DNA of 64,000 nt from Bacillus alkalisoli (GCF_002797415.1 NZ_KZ454944.1:85745-149744); one strand, 5' to 3'. Positions 54,466-62,339 are shown, numbered from the stretch's first letter. Numbers and translations: made by a program. Notes: generated by a model from the sequence alone, not told the origin.

Positions 54466-55011
54466 ATGAAAACAAGGGAATTACCGAAAATCCAATTAAG
54501 AGAATTAACTCTTTATGATGTTGAAGACCGTTATCAATGGGGTTTAGATAAGGAGGTAACAAAACATTTAAATATGCCAGAGAGGTATCCACCTTTTAGT
54601 AGAGAAGAAACTAAAAATTGGATTGAAATGTGCATTAACAAAACAAATGGATATGAACAAAAAGCCATTGTCACAGAAGAGGGAAAACATATTGGTTGGG
54701 TTGATTTAAAAAACATCGACAAGTTAAACAAACACGCTGAATTAGGGATTGCAATAGGAGATAAAAACTATTGGGGTAAAGGTTTTGGGCTTGCTGCAAT
54801 GAATGAAATGCTTTTATGGGGATTTAATGAATTAGGACTAAATAAAATTTGGCTCAGAGTTGAAGTAGACAATGAAAAAGCAATTAAATCTTATAAACGT
54901 ATGGGTTATGTAGAAGAAGGCATTTTAAGACAAGATAGATTAAGAAATGGAGAATATATTGACCGACTTCGTATGAGTATGTTGAAAGGCGAGTTTGATC
55001 AAAAGGAGTAG
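54466..55011 (+). CDS. GNAT N-acetyltransferase (RimJ/RimL type)
   Basis: The 181-residue protein has the RimJ/RimL organisation of GNAT acetyltransferases, which transfer acetyl from acetyl-CoA to an amine. Visible features are IQLRELTLYDVEDRYQWGLD at the start, the acetyl-CoA-binding segment IAIGDKNYWGKGFGLAAMNEML, and LRVEVDNEKAIKSYKRMGYVEEG near the end. The substrate cannot be predicted and could be a protein N terminus, an antibiotic or a small amine. AGGAGACAG precedes the ATG. It is followed five nt later by a truncated gene. Confidence 0.85.
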   Translation: MKTRELPKIQLRELTLYDVEDRYQWGLDKEVTKHLNMPERYPPFSREETKNWIEMCINKTNGYEQKAIVTEEGKHIGWVDLKNIDKLNKHAELGIAIGDKNYWGKGFGLAAMNEMLLWGFNELGLNKIWLRVEVDNEKAIKSYKRMGYVEEGILRQDRLRNGEYIDRLRMSMLKGEFDQKE

Positions 55012-55016
55012 ATAAA

Positions 55017-55127
55017 ATGAAATATAGACCTGAACCAATAGAAGCAGCCTTTCAGTTTATTGAAAAACATTTTCCTCATTGTCAACGTACTGGGGGTCAG
55101 GTACCAGTTTCTATTTTATGTTTCTGA
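55017..55127 (+). pseudogene. Truncated nucleotidyltransferase start
   Basis: The frame begins MKYRPEPIEAAFQFIEKHFP and continues HCQ, resembling the first residues of small nucleotidyltransferase-domain proteins, where a segment such as AALLAGS would follow. At 55084 it runs into half of the small palindromic repeat and stops. AAAGGAG precedes the ATG, so it was probably co-expressed with the acetyltransferase before the repeat or a deletion removed the rest. Identity rests on only about 23 residues. Confidence 0.5.
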
Positions 55128-55184
55128 AAGTTTTCAATGGGTAAACAAATAAAGACACAACACAATGAAAGGGGTTTTTGAAAA

Positions 55185-55520
55185 ATGACGGAAAAAGAAA
55201 AATACCAGCAATGTTTGGAAGAGTGCCTTGCGTGTATGGATGCATGCAATACCTGCTTTGATGCGTGTTTAAACGAGGATGATGTGAAGATGATGGCGGA
55301 TTGTATCAGGTTGGACAGAGAATGTTCAGATATCTGCGCTTTGGCTGCCAGAGCCATTCAATCGAACAGTCCGTTTTTGGAACAAATCTGCAGTCTATGT
55401 GCAGAGGTGTGTGAGGCCTGCGGGAAAGAATGCAGCAAGCATGATCATGACCACTGCAAGAAATGCGCGGATGCATGCTACAGTTGTGCAAAAGCTTGTC
55501 GTGCCATGATTACTCATTAA
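55185..55520 (+). CDS. Four-helix bundle copper-storage protein (Csp3-like)
   Basis: The 111-residue protein is extremely rich in cysteine arranged in helical repeats: CLEECLACMDACNTCFDAC, then CIRLDRECSDIC, CSLCAEVCEACGKEC and CKKCADACYSCAKAC. This is the pattern of Csp proteins, four-helix bundles that store many Cu(I) ions inside the bundle. There is no signal peptide, so the cytosolic Csp3 type fits. GAAAGGGG precedes the ATG. Base composition looks more GC-rich than neighbouring genes, suggesting separate acquisition. Confidence 0.9.
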   Translation: MTEKEKYQQCLEECLACMDACNTCFDACLNEDDVKMMADCIRLDRECSDICALAARAIQSNSPFLEQICSLCAEVCEACGKECSKHDHDHCKKCADACYSCAKACRAMITH

Positions 55521-55544
55521 TAATCCAAATAGGAATGGCTATTT

Positions 55545-55592
55545 GGGCCAGTCCCCCAGTATGGTAAAACTTTAACGTACTGAGGGACAGGC
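55545..55592. repeat. Small palindromic repeat, copy 2
   Basis: GGCCAGTCCCCCAGTATGG, AAAACTTTAACGTACTG and AGGGACAGGC match copy 1 closely. It separates the Csp gene from the convergent lipoprotein gene and may serve as a terminator hairpin. Confidence 0.8.
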
Positions 55593-55608
55593 AAAAACTT
55601 CCTACTTA

Positions 55609-56139
55609 TTAATATCTATCCACAATTACTTTCCCGTCTGTAGATGTGAGCTTATATAAAATTGATTTGATAGAACTTGGTTTTATCTCATTTGGTAATT
55701 TGTCAAATATCAAATTATTTTTGGATAGTTTTACACTACTATTATGCAAAATATTCCCATAATCATCTAATATTGTATAATCAGCTCGATCTATGTCACT
55801 ATAACCTGAAGCCAATCCCCATAAAATTATAGCATCAATATTTTCTGAATAAAAAAAGGAAATGTCATCATCTTTTTCTAAAGGATTAATTACTTTTGAT
55901 TCGGAATGACTTCCTAACCTGTATCTATCTAAATATTCCGTTTTAAAAAAGGTAGTTATAACTAATAAATTTTGATCGTTTCCTTCTTCTTTTAGGTAGA
56001 TAACCGTACCATCCTTTTCATCTTGGAATAATATGTTTACTTTTCCCATACCTGATTTCTCTATAGTATTTTGAAGTGTTGGTGAAGAACAACCACTTAG
56101 GAAAAGAAATATAATTAAAACAATAGTTAGTTTTTTCAA
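55609..56139 (-). CDS. Hypothetical lipoprotein
   Basis: I do not recognise a named family. The 176-residue product has a lipoprotein signal peptide (KKLTIVLIIFLFLSGC) with lipobox LSGC. A predominantly beta-type mature part follows, so it should be anchored outside the membrane. The start is TTG, chosen because AGGAGG stands about eight nt before it; the longer open frame to 56175 would hide the signal. Small palindromic repeats stand on both sides, so the gene lies in a repeat-bounded island with the ankyrin gene. Confidence 0.7.
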   Translation of the reverse strand: MKKLTIVLIIFLFLSGCSSPTLQNTIEKSGMGKVNILFQDEKDGTVIYLKEEGNDQNLLVITTFFKTEYLDRYRLGSHSESKVINPLEKDDDISFFYSENIDAIILWGLASGYSDIDRADYTILDDYGNILHNSSVKLSKNNLIFDKLPNEIKPSSIKSILYKLTSTDGKVIVDRY

Positions 56140-56195
56140 GGTAAGTCCTCCTGGATATATTTGAGATAGAATCATAATACTATATAGCTATTGAG

Positions 56196-56248
56196 CTAGT
56201 CCCCCGGTTTGGTAAAACTTTAACGTACTGGGGGTCAGGCACCAGTTT
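56196..56248. repeat. Small palindromic repeat, copy 3
   Basis: GCTAGTCCCCCGGTTTGG, AAAACTTTAACGTACTG and GGGGTCAGGCACCAG match the other copies. It lies between the ankyrin gene and the lipoprotein gene. Confidence 0.8.
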
Positions 56249-56255
56249 CCATTCA

Positions 56256-56729
56256 TTAATCCTTTATGAAAAAATTTATTAGGTCATAATTATCAATTGA
56301 CATAGCTAATTCGTAAGGCGAGACAGCAAAATTATTCTTATTATGTGGGTCGGCTCCATAACCCAATAATAATTTAATAAACTCGCCTTTTCCTTCTGAG
56401 TAAAAAACTGCATCAGATAATGGTGTATTACCATTTTTGTCCTTGGTATCAACAATGGCATTCTTACTGAGCATTAGTTTTGCAATTTCTAAAGCATATT
56501 GTTGTGCTGCAAAATGAAGTGCGGCAGCCTGCGATATATTGTCTTGTATATCAATATTTGCTCCGTTGTCCATTAAGAGTTTAGCTACTTCGTAATCATT
56601 TTCAATTACTGCGTGCATTAATGGAGTCCTTCCGTCTTCATCTTGAATGTCTATATCTGTACCTGAATTCACCAACTTAAGTATTGTCAATCGTTCTCCA
56701 GTTAAGATTGCATCAATTAATTCACTCAA
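56256..56729 (-). CDS. Ankyrin repeat protein
   Basis: The 157-residue protein consists of about four ankyrin repeats. The recurring pattern is DGRTPLMHAVIENDYEVAKL, LMDNGANIDIQDN, AAALHFAAQQYALEIAKLML and KNGNTPLSDAVFYSEG. Ankyrin repeats mediate protein-protein binding, and partners are unknown. There is no signal peptide, so it should be cytoplasmic. The start is TTG preceded by AGGTGA. It lies on the minus strand, and the next minus-strand gene is the lipoprotein beyond a repeat. Confidence 0.88.
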   Translation of the reverse strand: MSELIDAILTGERLTILKLVNSGTDIDIQDEDGRTPLMHAVIENDYEVAKLLMDNGANIDIQDNISQAAALHFAAQQYALEIAKLMLSKNAIVDTKDKNGNTPLSDAVFYSEGKGEFIKLLLGYGADPHNKNNFAVSPYELAMSIDNYDLINFFIKD

Positions 56730-57083
56730 AAAACATCACCTTTTTCTTTAATAAAAATATAGAATTTTGCAGACTCAATAATCCATAATCCTGCCCTTTA
56801 ATCGAAGAACATCTATATCTATATTTTAACATAAATTCCCATAAGTCTTCTGTTTATTATTTGAAAACCATAATATTTTAGATAACAGGCTAATTTTAAA
56901 ACATATACACTCAATTTCATCAAATATCAACAGAGTTATTTAATAGCCTATTATTAAATAGAATCTTACCGAACTCCCCCAGCATACCGCCAATCCTTTC
57001 CTTTGAATAAGACTAAAAACCAATATCAAAATAAATTAAACAAAACATAAATTATCAGCTAAGAATTCACACTTATCAGTCAA

Positions 57084-57113
57084 ATGACATAGCCAACCTG
57101 TTTACGCTATAAT
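57084..57113 (+). promoter_or_regulatory. metNIQ promoter; no S-box seen
   Basis: ATGACA (57084-57089), an 18-nt spacer and TATAAT (57108-57113) lie about 45 nt before metN. The 429-nt gap (56730-57158) holds no gene and no SAM or T-box riboswitch that I can recognise. The short leader ends in a hairpin, CACCTTTC/GAAAGGGG, followed by seven T directly at the metN start codon. Confidence 0.6.
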
Positions 57114-57158
57114 AGTAGAGTTCTATTCACCTTTCATTGGAAAGAAAGGGGTTTTTTT

Positions 57159-57908
57159 ATGATTACCTTACATAATGTAAGTAAAAATTTCGGATCATTT
57201 CAAGCAATAAAATCTGTTTCTATTACTGTTCCAAAAGGTGAGATTTATGGTGTAATTGGGGCAAGTGGAGCGGGGAAATCTACTCTACTTCGATTGATTA
57301 ACTTACTAGAAAAACCAGATAGTGGCGAAGTGGAAGTAAGTGGACAAATTCTAACTAACTTGAACCCTAAAGCACTTCGCAAAGCACGTCAGTCAATTGG
57401 GATGATTTTTCAACATTTTCATTTAGTGTCCAATAAAACGGTGTACGACAATGTCGCGGTATCTTTACAACTAGCAAAAATACCGAGAAAAGAGCACCGA
57501 AGTAGAGTATTAGAATGTCTTCAATTTGTAGGATTAGAAACTTTCATAGATAAATATCCTGCTGAATTAAGTGGTGGGCAAAAGCAGCGAGTGGCGATTG
57601 CTAGAGCGCTAGCCAATCGACCGCAAGTATTGTTATGTGATGAACCTACTTCTTCCCTAGACCCTCATACGACGACGGAAATATTAGGTGTGTTAAACAC
57701 GATTAATCAAAAACTCGGAGTAACGATTGTCATCGTAAGTCACGAGATGGAAGTAATTAAAAGTATTTGCCACAAAGTTACCGTCATGTCAGAGGGAGAA
57801 ATATATAATACGGTCTCTATTGAACCGAACGGTATTCCTACTATTGATCATCATCCTGAGTGGTTTATTCAACAGCTTACGAAGGATGGTGACCGAGCCG
57901 ATGCCTGA
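57159..57908 (+). CDS. metN: Methionine ABC transporter ATP-binding protein, short form
   Basis: MetN powers high-affinity uptake of D- and L-methionine or related sulfur compounds. The 249-residue protein has Walker A GASGAGKSTLLRLI, Q-loop MIFQHFHL, signature LSGGQKQRVAIARAL, Walker B VLLCDEPTSSLD and the switch His in VSHEM. It is about 90 residues shorter than usual MetN (about 340). The missing part is the C-terminal NIL regulatory domain that gives inhibition by internal methionine. Substrate is inferred from the adjacent MetI and MetQ. Confidence 0.9.
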   Translation: MITLHNVSKNFGSFQAIKSVSITVPKGEIYGVIGASGAGKSTLLRLINLLEKPDSGEVEVSGQILTNLNPKALRKARQSIGMIFQHFHLVSNKTVYDNVAVSLQLAKIPRKEHRSRVLECLQFVGLETFIDKYPAELSGGQKQRVAIARALANRPQVLLCDEPTSSLDPHTTTEILGVLNTINQKLGVTIVIVSHEMEVIKSICHKVTVMSEGEIYNTVSIEPNGIPTIDHHPEWFIQQLTKDGDRADA

Positions 57909-58563
57909 AATATTAATTCAATACGAAGCTGCCATATGGAAAGCAATAGGAGAAACATTCATTATGGTTGGGGCTTCGATTTTAGCGGCTGTGCTCGTCG
58001 GGCTTCCAGTCGGAACTATGTTGTTTCTTTGTAGAAAAGGAAAAATACTAGAAAATCGAGTCGTTTTTTCTACGTTAAATCTACTTGTAAACATTATTAG
58101 ATCGTTCCCTTTTTTACTATTAGTCGTTTTTTTAATTCCTTTTACAAGGTGGATTGTTGGCACTGCCATTGGGACCGCTGCAGCGACCGTCCCACTAGCA
58201 ATTATAGCGATTGCCCATTATTCCAGGTTGGTCGAGCAGTCCTTATTAGATATTCCAAAAGGAGTATTGGAAGCAGCCATCTCAATGGGAGCGTCCGTGA
58301 AGGATATCATTTTTAAATTCCTTTATGTAGAAGCTCGTTCTGGGTTAGTTCTAGGGTTAACGACATCGACGATTAGCTTTATATCATACTCTACTATTAT
58401 GGGTGTTGTTGGAGGCGGAGGGGTCGGTGACTTCGCGATCCGTTATGGATACCAACAGTTTAAAACAGATTTAATGTTGTATATGATCATCATCATGGTC
58501 ATACTAGTACAACTCATTCAGTTTACAGGTATGACGATAGCAAGAATGATAGATAAAAGATAA
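57901..58563 (+). CDS. metI: Methionine ABC transporter permease
   Basis: MetI is the membrane component of the methionine transporter. The 220-residue product starts MPEILIQYEAAIWKAIGETF with five predicted membrane segments. It contains the coupling region LLDIPKGVLEAAISMGASVKDIIFK and the family segment SYSTIMGVVGGGGVGDFAIRYGYQ. I chose the ATG at 57901, which overlaps the end of metN by eight bases; longer frames upstream lie inside metN. metQ follows 18 nt later. Confidence 0.92.
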   Translation: MPEILIQYEAAIWKAIGETFIMVGASILAAVLVGLPVGTMLFLCRKGKILENRVVFSTLNLLVNIIRSFPFLLLVVFLIPFTRWIVGTAIGTAAATVPLAIIAIAHYSRLVEQSLLDIPKGVLEAAISMGASVKDIIFKFLYVEARSGLVLGLTTSTISFISYSTIMGVVGGGGVGDFAIRYGYQQFKTDLMLYMIIIMVILVQLIQFTGMTIARMIDKR

Positions 58564-58581
58564 CTTTAGGAGGAACACATC

Positions 58582-59415
58582 ATGAAAAAATTAGCCATGC
58601 TATCAGCTTTGCTCTTACTATTATTAGTAGGTTGTGGCAGCCAAAATAACGATAACGAAACAACGAAGGCGAACGAAGAAGCACCAGCAACGGAAGAAGT
58701 AACCTTGAAGATAGCTACCTTAATTCCCCCAATGACAGAAATCTTGGATCTTGTAAAGCCAATGTTAGCGGAAGAAGGAATTAACCTAGAAGTAATCGTG
58801 CTTGGGGACAATGTTCAACCGAATAGCGCCTTAGCAGCAGGAGAAGTAGATGCGAACTTCTTCCAACACGTACCGTACATGGAAGAATTCAACCGAAACA
58901 ACAATGCGGAATTAGTGCCAGTAGTTCCTATCTACTTTGCTAACTATGGCGTGTATTCAAAAGATTATGCTGAAATGGACCAGTTACCAGAAGGTGCTGT
59001 TGTTGCTATTGCAAATGATGTTTCCAACATCGACCGCTCCCTATCATTATTAGCACAACATAACGTGATTACGTTACAAGAAAAAACAGGCCCATACTAC
59101 ACGCAAAGTGATATTATGGAAAATCCAAAAAACTATCAATTTAAAGAAGTGGATTTATTAATGTTAGCTAGAATGTATGATGATGCAGATGCGGTTGTTA
59201 TGACACCAGCTTATGCAGCGCCACTTGGACTCACACCGAAAAGTGATGCCCTTTTAACAGAAGGTGTAGAAAATGATTTTGCGATTACATTAGTTGCACG
59301 TAAAGACAATGTAGACTCTGCTCCCATTCAAAAGCTAGCAGAAAAAATGAACAGTCCAGAAGTTCGTGCATTTTTAGAAGAAAACTATGATGAAACGGCG
59401 ATACCAGCGTTTTAG
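58582..59415 (+). CDS. metQ: Methionine-binding lipoprotein MetQ (NlpA family)
   Basis: MetQ captures methionine outside the membrane and delivers it to MetNI. The 277-residue product has a lipoprotein signal (KKLAMLSALLLLLLVGCGSQ, lipobox LVGC) and an acidic Asn/Glu-rich linker. The NlpA-type binding domain has NSALAAGEVDANFFQHVPYM, then VAIANDVSNIDRSLSLL and PAYAAPLGLTPKSDALL. AGGAGGA precedes the ATG. It completes the metNIQ operon, and the hairpin repeat at 59425 ends it. Confidence 0.93.
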   Translation: MKKLAMLSALLLLLLVGCGSQNNDNETTKANEEAPATEEVTLKIATLIPPMTEILDLVKPMLAEEGINLEVIVLGDNVQPNSALAAGEVDANFFQHVPYMEEFNRNNNAELVPVVPIYFANYGVYSKDYAEMDQLPEGAVVAIANDVSNIDRSLSLLAQHNVITLQEKTGPYYTQSDIMENPKNYQFKEVDLLMLARMYDDADAVVMTPAYAAPLGLTPKSDALLTEGVENDFAITLVARKDNVDSAPIQKLAEKMNSPEVRAFLEENYDETAIPAF

Positions 59416-59424
59416 ATTTTGTAG

Positions 59425-59480
59425 GTGCCAGACCCCTAATAAGCTAAAGTATTAGCATACCGGGGGCCTGGCACTTTTTT
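59425..59480 (+). terminator. Hairpin repeat acting as metNIQ terminator
   Basis: GTGCCAGACCCC (59425-59436) and GGGGGCCTGGCAC (59462-59474) form a long stem followed by six T. The arms resemble the small palindromic repeats at 54-56 kb, but the centre (CTAATAAGCTAAAGTATTAG) differs, so it is a related variant. Confidence 0.8.
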
Positions 59481-59593
59481 GTGTACCTCAACAGGGGTTT
59501 AGTACAAGGATTAGTATAAAGGACGTCCTTTTTTCAATAATTTGGCTATAAAGCTAAATGAAATATGAAATTGTAATAGATGAATGGAATCCA

Positions 59594-59745
59594 ATCAGCG
59601 AAAATCAGCGTTTTATCGGCGAAAATCGAGAGTCAATCAGCGAAAATCAGGGATTTATCGGCGAAAACTAAGATTCTATCAGCGAATGCATTAGCTTAAT
59701 CAGCGAAACTCATACTTAATCAGCGAAAAAGTAAATATATCGGCG
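59594..59745. repeat. Phased ATCRGCG array, copy 2 (8 units)
   Basis: Boxes ATCAGCG or ATCGGCG begin at 59594, 59615, 59636, 59657, 59678, 59699, 59719 and 59739, again 21,21,21,21,21,20,20 bp apart, as in 32605-32757. An extra ATCAGCG at 59604 lies out of register. The array fills most of the 469-nt gap between metQ and the radical SAM gene, which holds no gene. Confidence 0.85.
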
Positions 59746-59884
59746 ATACAGGTGTCCATATTACGAAGCCCGTCCTCCATACGCAATTGGAAATCTGGCA
59801 CTTTTTTGTTGTTTTCATTTAAAAACAAATATGCTCTAATAGAATAATAGTATACCCATGTTCGATAGAAGTGAGGAATGACTG

Positions 59885-60763
59885 GTGAGGAAATATAAGA
59901 AGTTTTACTTAGAGATTACGAGTGTATGTAATCTTGCCTGTAGCTTTTGTCCGCCAACGGAGCGACAGAAGCAATTTATTTCAGTGGAGGATTTTTCTAA
60001 GAGATTAGATCAAATTAAGCCGCACACAGACTACATTTATTTGCACGTGAAAGGTGAGCCATTGCTCCATCCTAAAATAGATCAGCTGTTAGATATAAGC
60101 TATGAGAAAGGCTTTAAAGTAAATATTACAACGAATGGAACGTTAATAAACAAAAAGAGAGAAAAACTACTAAATAAGCCTGCACTAAGGCAAATGAACT
60201 TTTCGCTTCATAGCTTTGACGGCCACATTGGTTCTAAAGATAAGGAAGGGTATGTGCGAAGTATTCTTTCTTTTATAAAAGAAGCAACGAGCCAGTCAGA
60301 ATTGATCGTTTCATTACGCTTATGGAATCTTACACAAGATAATACGACGAATTTGGAAAGAGAGAGAAACAGAGAATTACTAACCATTATTGAAAAAGAA
60401 TTTGATTTAGACTACAAAATAGAAGAGAAAGTCAGTCCAGGAAGCGGCGTGAAAATCGCGGAACGTATCTTTATCAATCAAGATTACGAATTTCAATGGC
60501 CTGCTTTGCACGAAGAGGAAGATGACGGAAAAGGCTTCTGTTATGGTCTGCGAAACCAAGCAGGTATTTTAGCAAACGGAACAGTTATTCCTTGTTGTCT
60601 AGATGGTGAGGGAGTAATCAACCTTGGAAACATTAACGATCACTCATTTTCAGATATTATTGAAATGGATAGAGCAAAAAACCTTGTAGAGGGCTTTTCA
60701 CGCAGAGAGGCAGTGGAGGAACTATGCAGGAAATGTGGGTATCGCAAGAGGTTTGGAAAATAA
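59885..60763 (+). CDS. Radical SAM/SPASM domain protein
   Basis: The 292-residue protein has the radical SAM cluster motif CNLACSFC near residue 16, with the glycine-rich GEPLLHP region and NITTNGT strand. A C-terminal SPASM-like region has further cysteines (FCYGL, PCCLDGEG, CRKCGYRKR) for auxiliary iron-sulfur clusters. Such proteins use S-adenosylmethionine to start radical reactions, often to modify peptides or mature enzymes. No precursor peptide or partner is visible nearby, so the reaction is unknown. The start is GTG; only a weak GAGGAATG site precedes it. Confidence 0.85.
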   Translation: MRKYKKFYLEITSVCNLACSFCPPTERQKQFISVEDFSKRLDQIKPHTDYIYLHVKGEPLLHPKIDQLLDISYEKGFKVNITTNGTLINKKREKLLNKPALRQMNFSLHSFDGHIGSKDKEGYVRSILSFIKEATSQSELIVSLRLWNLTQDNTTNLERERNRELLTIIEKEFDLDYKIEEKVSPGSGVKIAERIFINQDYEFQWPALHEEEDDGKGFCYGLRNQAGILANGTVIPCCLDGEGVINLGNINDHSFSDIIEMDRAKNLVEGFSRREAVEELCRKCGYRKRFGK

Positions 60764-60771
60764 ATGAAGTT

Positions 60772-60827
60772 GGTGCCTGCCCCCAGCAATCTACATCTTT
60801 ACTGTATTAGGGGGCAGATCAGGCATC
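60772..60827. terminator. Hairpin between convergent genes
   Basis: TGGTGCCTGCCCCC and GGGGGCAGATCAGGCATCA form a long imperfect stem between the radical SAM gene and the convergent membrane-protein gene. It is related to the hairpin at 59425 and may terminate from both sides, though T tracts are weak. Confidence 0.6.
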
Positions 60828-60832
60828 AAAAT

Positions 60833-61216
60833 CTACGATAACGCAATAAGAATACACAATATAAAAGTCACACCTGATAAAGGGGTCATAATTAACCGCT
60901 CTTTTTTACTCCGAGAAAATATATTTGTTAGTGTATTCAAACCGAGGAAAATAGTAAAACACCATACTAATATATTTGTAGCTAAGAGATCTATACCATT
61001 TATAACATTTGCATGCTGTAAGAAAACAAACCCCATAAATAGGAGAATCAAGGCATTAACAGCACTTACTAGCCTTAATTTTATTGGTAGGACTTTATAG
61101 TATCCTCCCATTGCATATTCACCATAAGGATAGCCAAGTGAAAGTAGCACTTGAAAAACAGCAACAGACAGAAATAAAATTGCCACAATGATAGTTGAAA
61201 TGTAGATTAAATCCAT
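60833..61216 (-). CDS. Small hypothetical membrane protein
   Basis: I do not recognise a named family. The 127-residue product has four predicted membrane segments (IYISTIIVAILFLSVAVFQV, LRLVSAVNALILLFMGFVFL, LLATNILVWCFTIFLGLNTL, MTPLSGVTFILCILIALS). A conserved-looking YPYGEYAMGGYYKVLP loop follows the first. GGAGGTATGGGAG precedes the ATG. It lies 44 nt downstream of the DUF4188 gene and is probably the third gene of the padR operon. Confidence 0.75.
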   Translation of the reverse strand: MDLIYISTIIVAILFLSVAVFQVLLSLGYPYGEYAMGGYYKVLPIKLRLVSAVNALILLFMGFVFLQHANVINGIDLLATNILVWCFTIFLGLNTLTNIFSRSKKERLIMTPLSGVTFILCILIALS

Positions 61217-61260
61217 CTCCCATACCTCCGACTCCTATAAAATGCTCTATAAATCAAGAA

Positions 61261-61737
61261 CTACTGTGCTTTAAGGCGTTTACGAGCAGAATTTCGCTCG
61301 AAAGTTACCGGGATATGTTCCATCGCCTTACCCAATCCATAGAAAGGCATATTTGTGTAAACAGATTCATAGTTTCCTTTTTTTACTTGGAACGTTTCAT
61401 GATAGATACCAACGGCGTTATTGTTGCCTAGCTTTTCATTGAATTTTTTCCAAGCAGTCAAATGCTTCTCATTCCTTGCATAAGCATGTAAGTCTTCCAC
61501 CGAACGCCAATATTGAATCATAGTGGTCGTTCTAAGTCCATAATAGCTTTCCATTGATAAAAATCCTAATTCCTCTTTATTCATGTAAAGTTCTCTAATC
61601 ATTCCTGGCATAGCGCTAAAAACGGGAAACCATTTATGGATGGCTAGTCGATTGTTGAACCTCATTCCAATGATAAAAACGACAATATCCTCTGAATTCT
61701 CGGTCGTATAGCGGCCAGGGAAAATTTGTTTATTCAT
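61261..61737 (-). CDS. DUF4188 domain protein (monooxygenase-like)
   Basis: The 158-residue protein matches the DUF4188 pattern: GRYTTENSEDIVVFIIGMRFN at the start, WFPVFSAMPGMIRELY, then SYYGLRTTTMIQYWRSVEDLHAYARN and GIYHETFQV. The fold resembles antibiotic-biosynthesis monooxygenases (dimeric ferredoxin-like) and some annotations use that name, but no activity is established. AAGGAG precedes the ATG. It is five nt downstream of padR, a pairing common in Bacillus, so it is likely controlled by that regulator. Confidence 0.8.
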   Translation of the reverse strand: MNKQIFPGRYTTENSEDIVVFIIGMRFNNRLAIHKWFPVFSAMPGMIRELYMNKEELGFLSMESYYGLRTTTMIQYWRSVEDLHAYARNEKHLTAWKKFNEKLGNNNAVGIYHETFQVKKGNYESVYTNMPFYGLGKAMEHIPVTFERNSARKRLKAQ

Positions 61738-61742
61738 TCTTC

Positions 61743-62294
61743 CTACTCCTTTATTGAGAAATATTTTAACGTATGCTCACACCATTCGATAGCAGCTTTT
61801 GTTCCTCTTTTTCCATAATCTAATGTAAACAGCCAGTACATTGCGTCTTTTTCCTCTTTATTATGTTGAAGTATTCCTTGTTCGATGGCTAAATACGTTT
61901 CGTAACGGGTTTCTAGTCTTTGCTTATAGTCTTGAAGGAGGGAAACTGTGCTTTCTGCAGACTGATAGGAACCAAAGAATAGTTTTAGTAGTACTTCATT
62001 ACGTTCAATTGGAGCATGTTCAATGGGTTGTTCTAACCAGCTTTTTAATATTTCCAATCCTTTTGTCGTGAGATAGTACTCGTTTCTATCTACTCTTCCT
62101 TGTGTTTGGGACACCTTCACTTCGGCTAACCCTTCTTTGACGATTATTTTTAACGTAGGATAAATTTGCCCATAACTAATTTTCCAAAAATGATTTAAGC
62201 TTTGATCTATGAACTGTTTAATATCGTAACCAGATTTACAAGGAGTTGTTAAAATGCCTAATATTGCGTATGTTGTATCGTTATAAGTTTTCAC
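61743..62294 (-). CDS. PadR family transcriptional regulator
   Basis: PadR-family repressors have an N-terminal winged helix and a C-terminal helical dimerisation domain, and usually repress their own operon until a ligand binds. The 183-residue product shows YAILGILTTPCKSGYDIKQF, YGQIYPTLKIIVKEGLAEV and RNEYYLTTKGLEILKSWLE, which are typical. I chose the GTG at 62294 with AGATAGGTG upstream; another GTG at 62303 is open. It heads the operon and faces a direct-repeat candidate operator. Confidence 0.88.
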   Translation of the reverse strand: MKTYNDTTYAILGILTTPCKSGYDIKQFIDQSLNHFWKISYGQIYPTLKIIVKEGLAEVKVSQTQGRVDRNEYYLTTKGLEILKSWLEQPIEHAPIERNEVLLKLFFGSYQSAESTVSLLQDYKQRLETRYETYLAIEQGILQHNKEEKDAMYWLFTLDYGKRGTKAAIEWCEHTLKYFSIKE

Positions 62295-62314
62295 TATATT
62301 CACACCTATCTAAA

Positions 62315-62339
62315 AGATATATATCATTTAGATATATAT
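62315..62339. promoter_or_regulatory. Candidate PadR operator
   Basis: AGATATATAT occurs twice at 62315-62324 and 62330-62339, a direct repeat 15 bp apart. Each half is also nearly palindromic, about 20 bp upstream of the padR start. The rest of 62340-62738 has no gene. It holds a stem AAACATCCGT/ACGGATGTTT (62521-62548) and a stem CCCTGATC/GATCAGGG (62688-62732), both terminator-like. Confidence 0.5.

Noticed and set aside
56730-57158. SAM riboswitch upstream of metN
   Set aside because: I looked for the S-box pattern expected before met genes and could not find its conserved segments; a covariance search would settle this.
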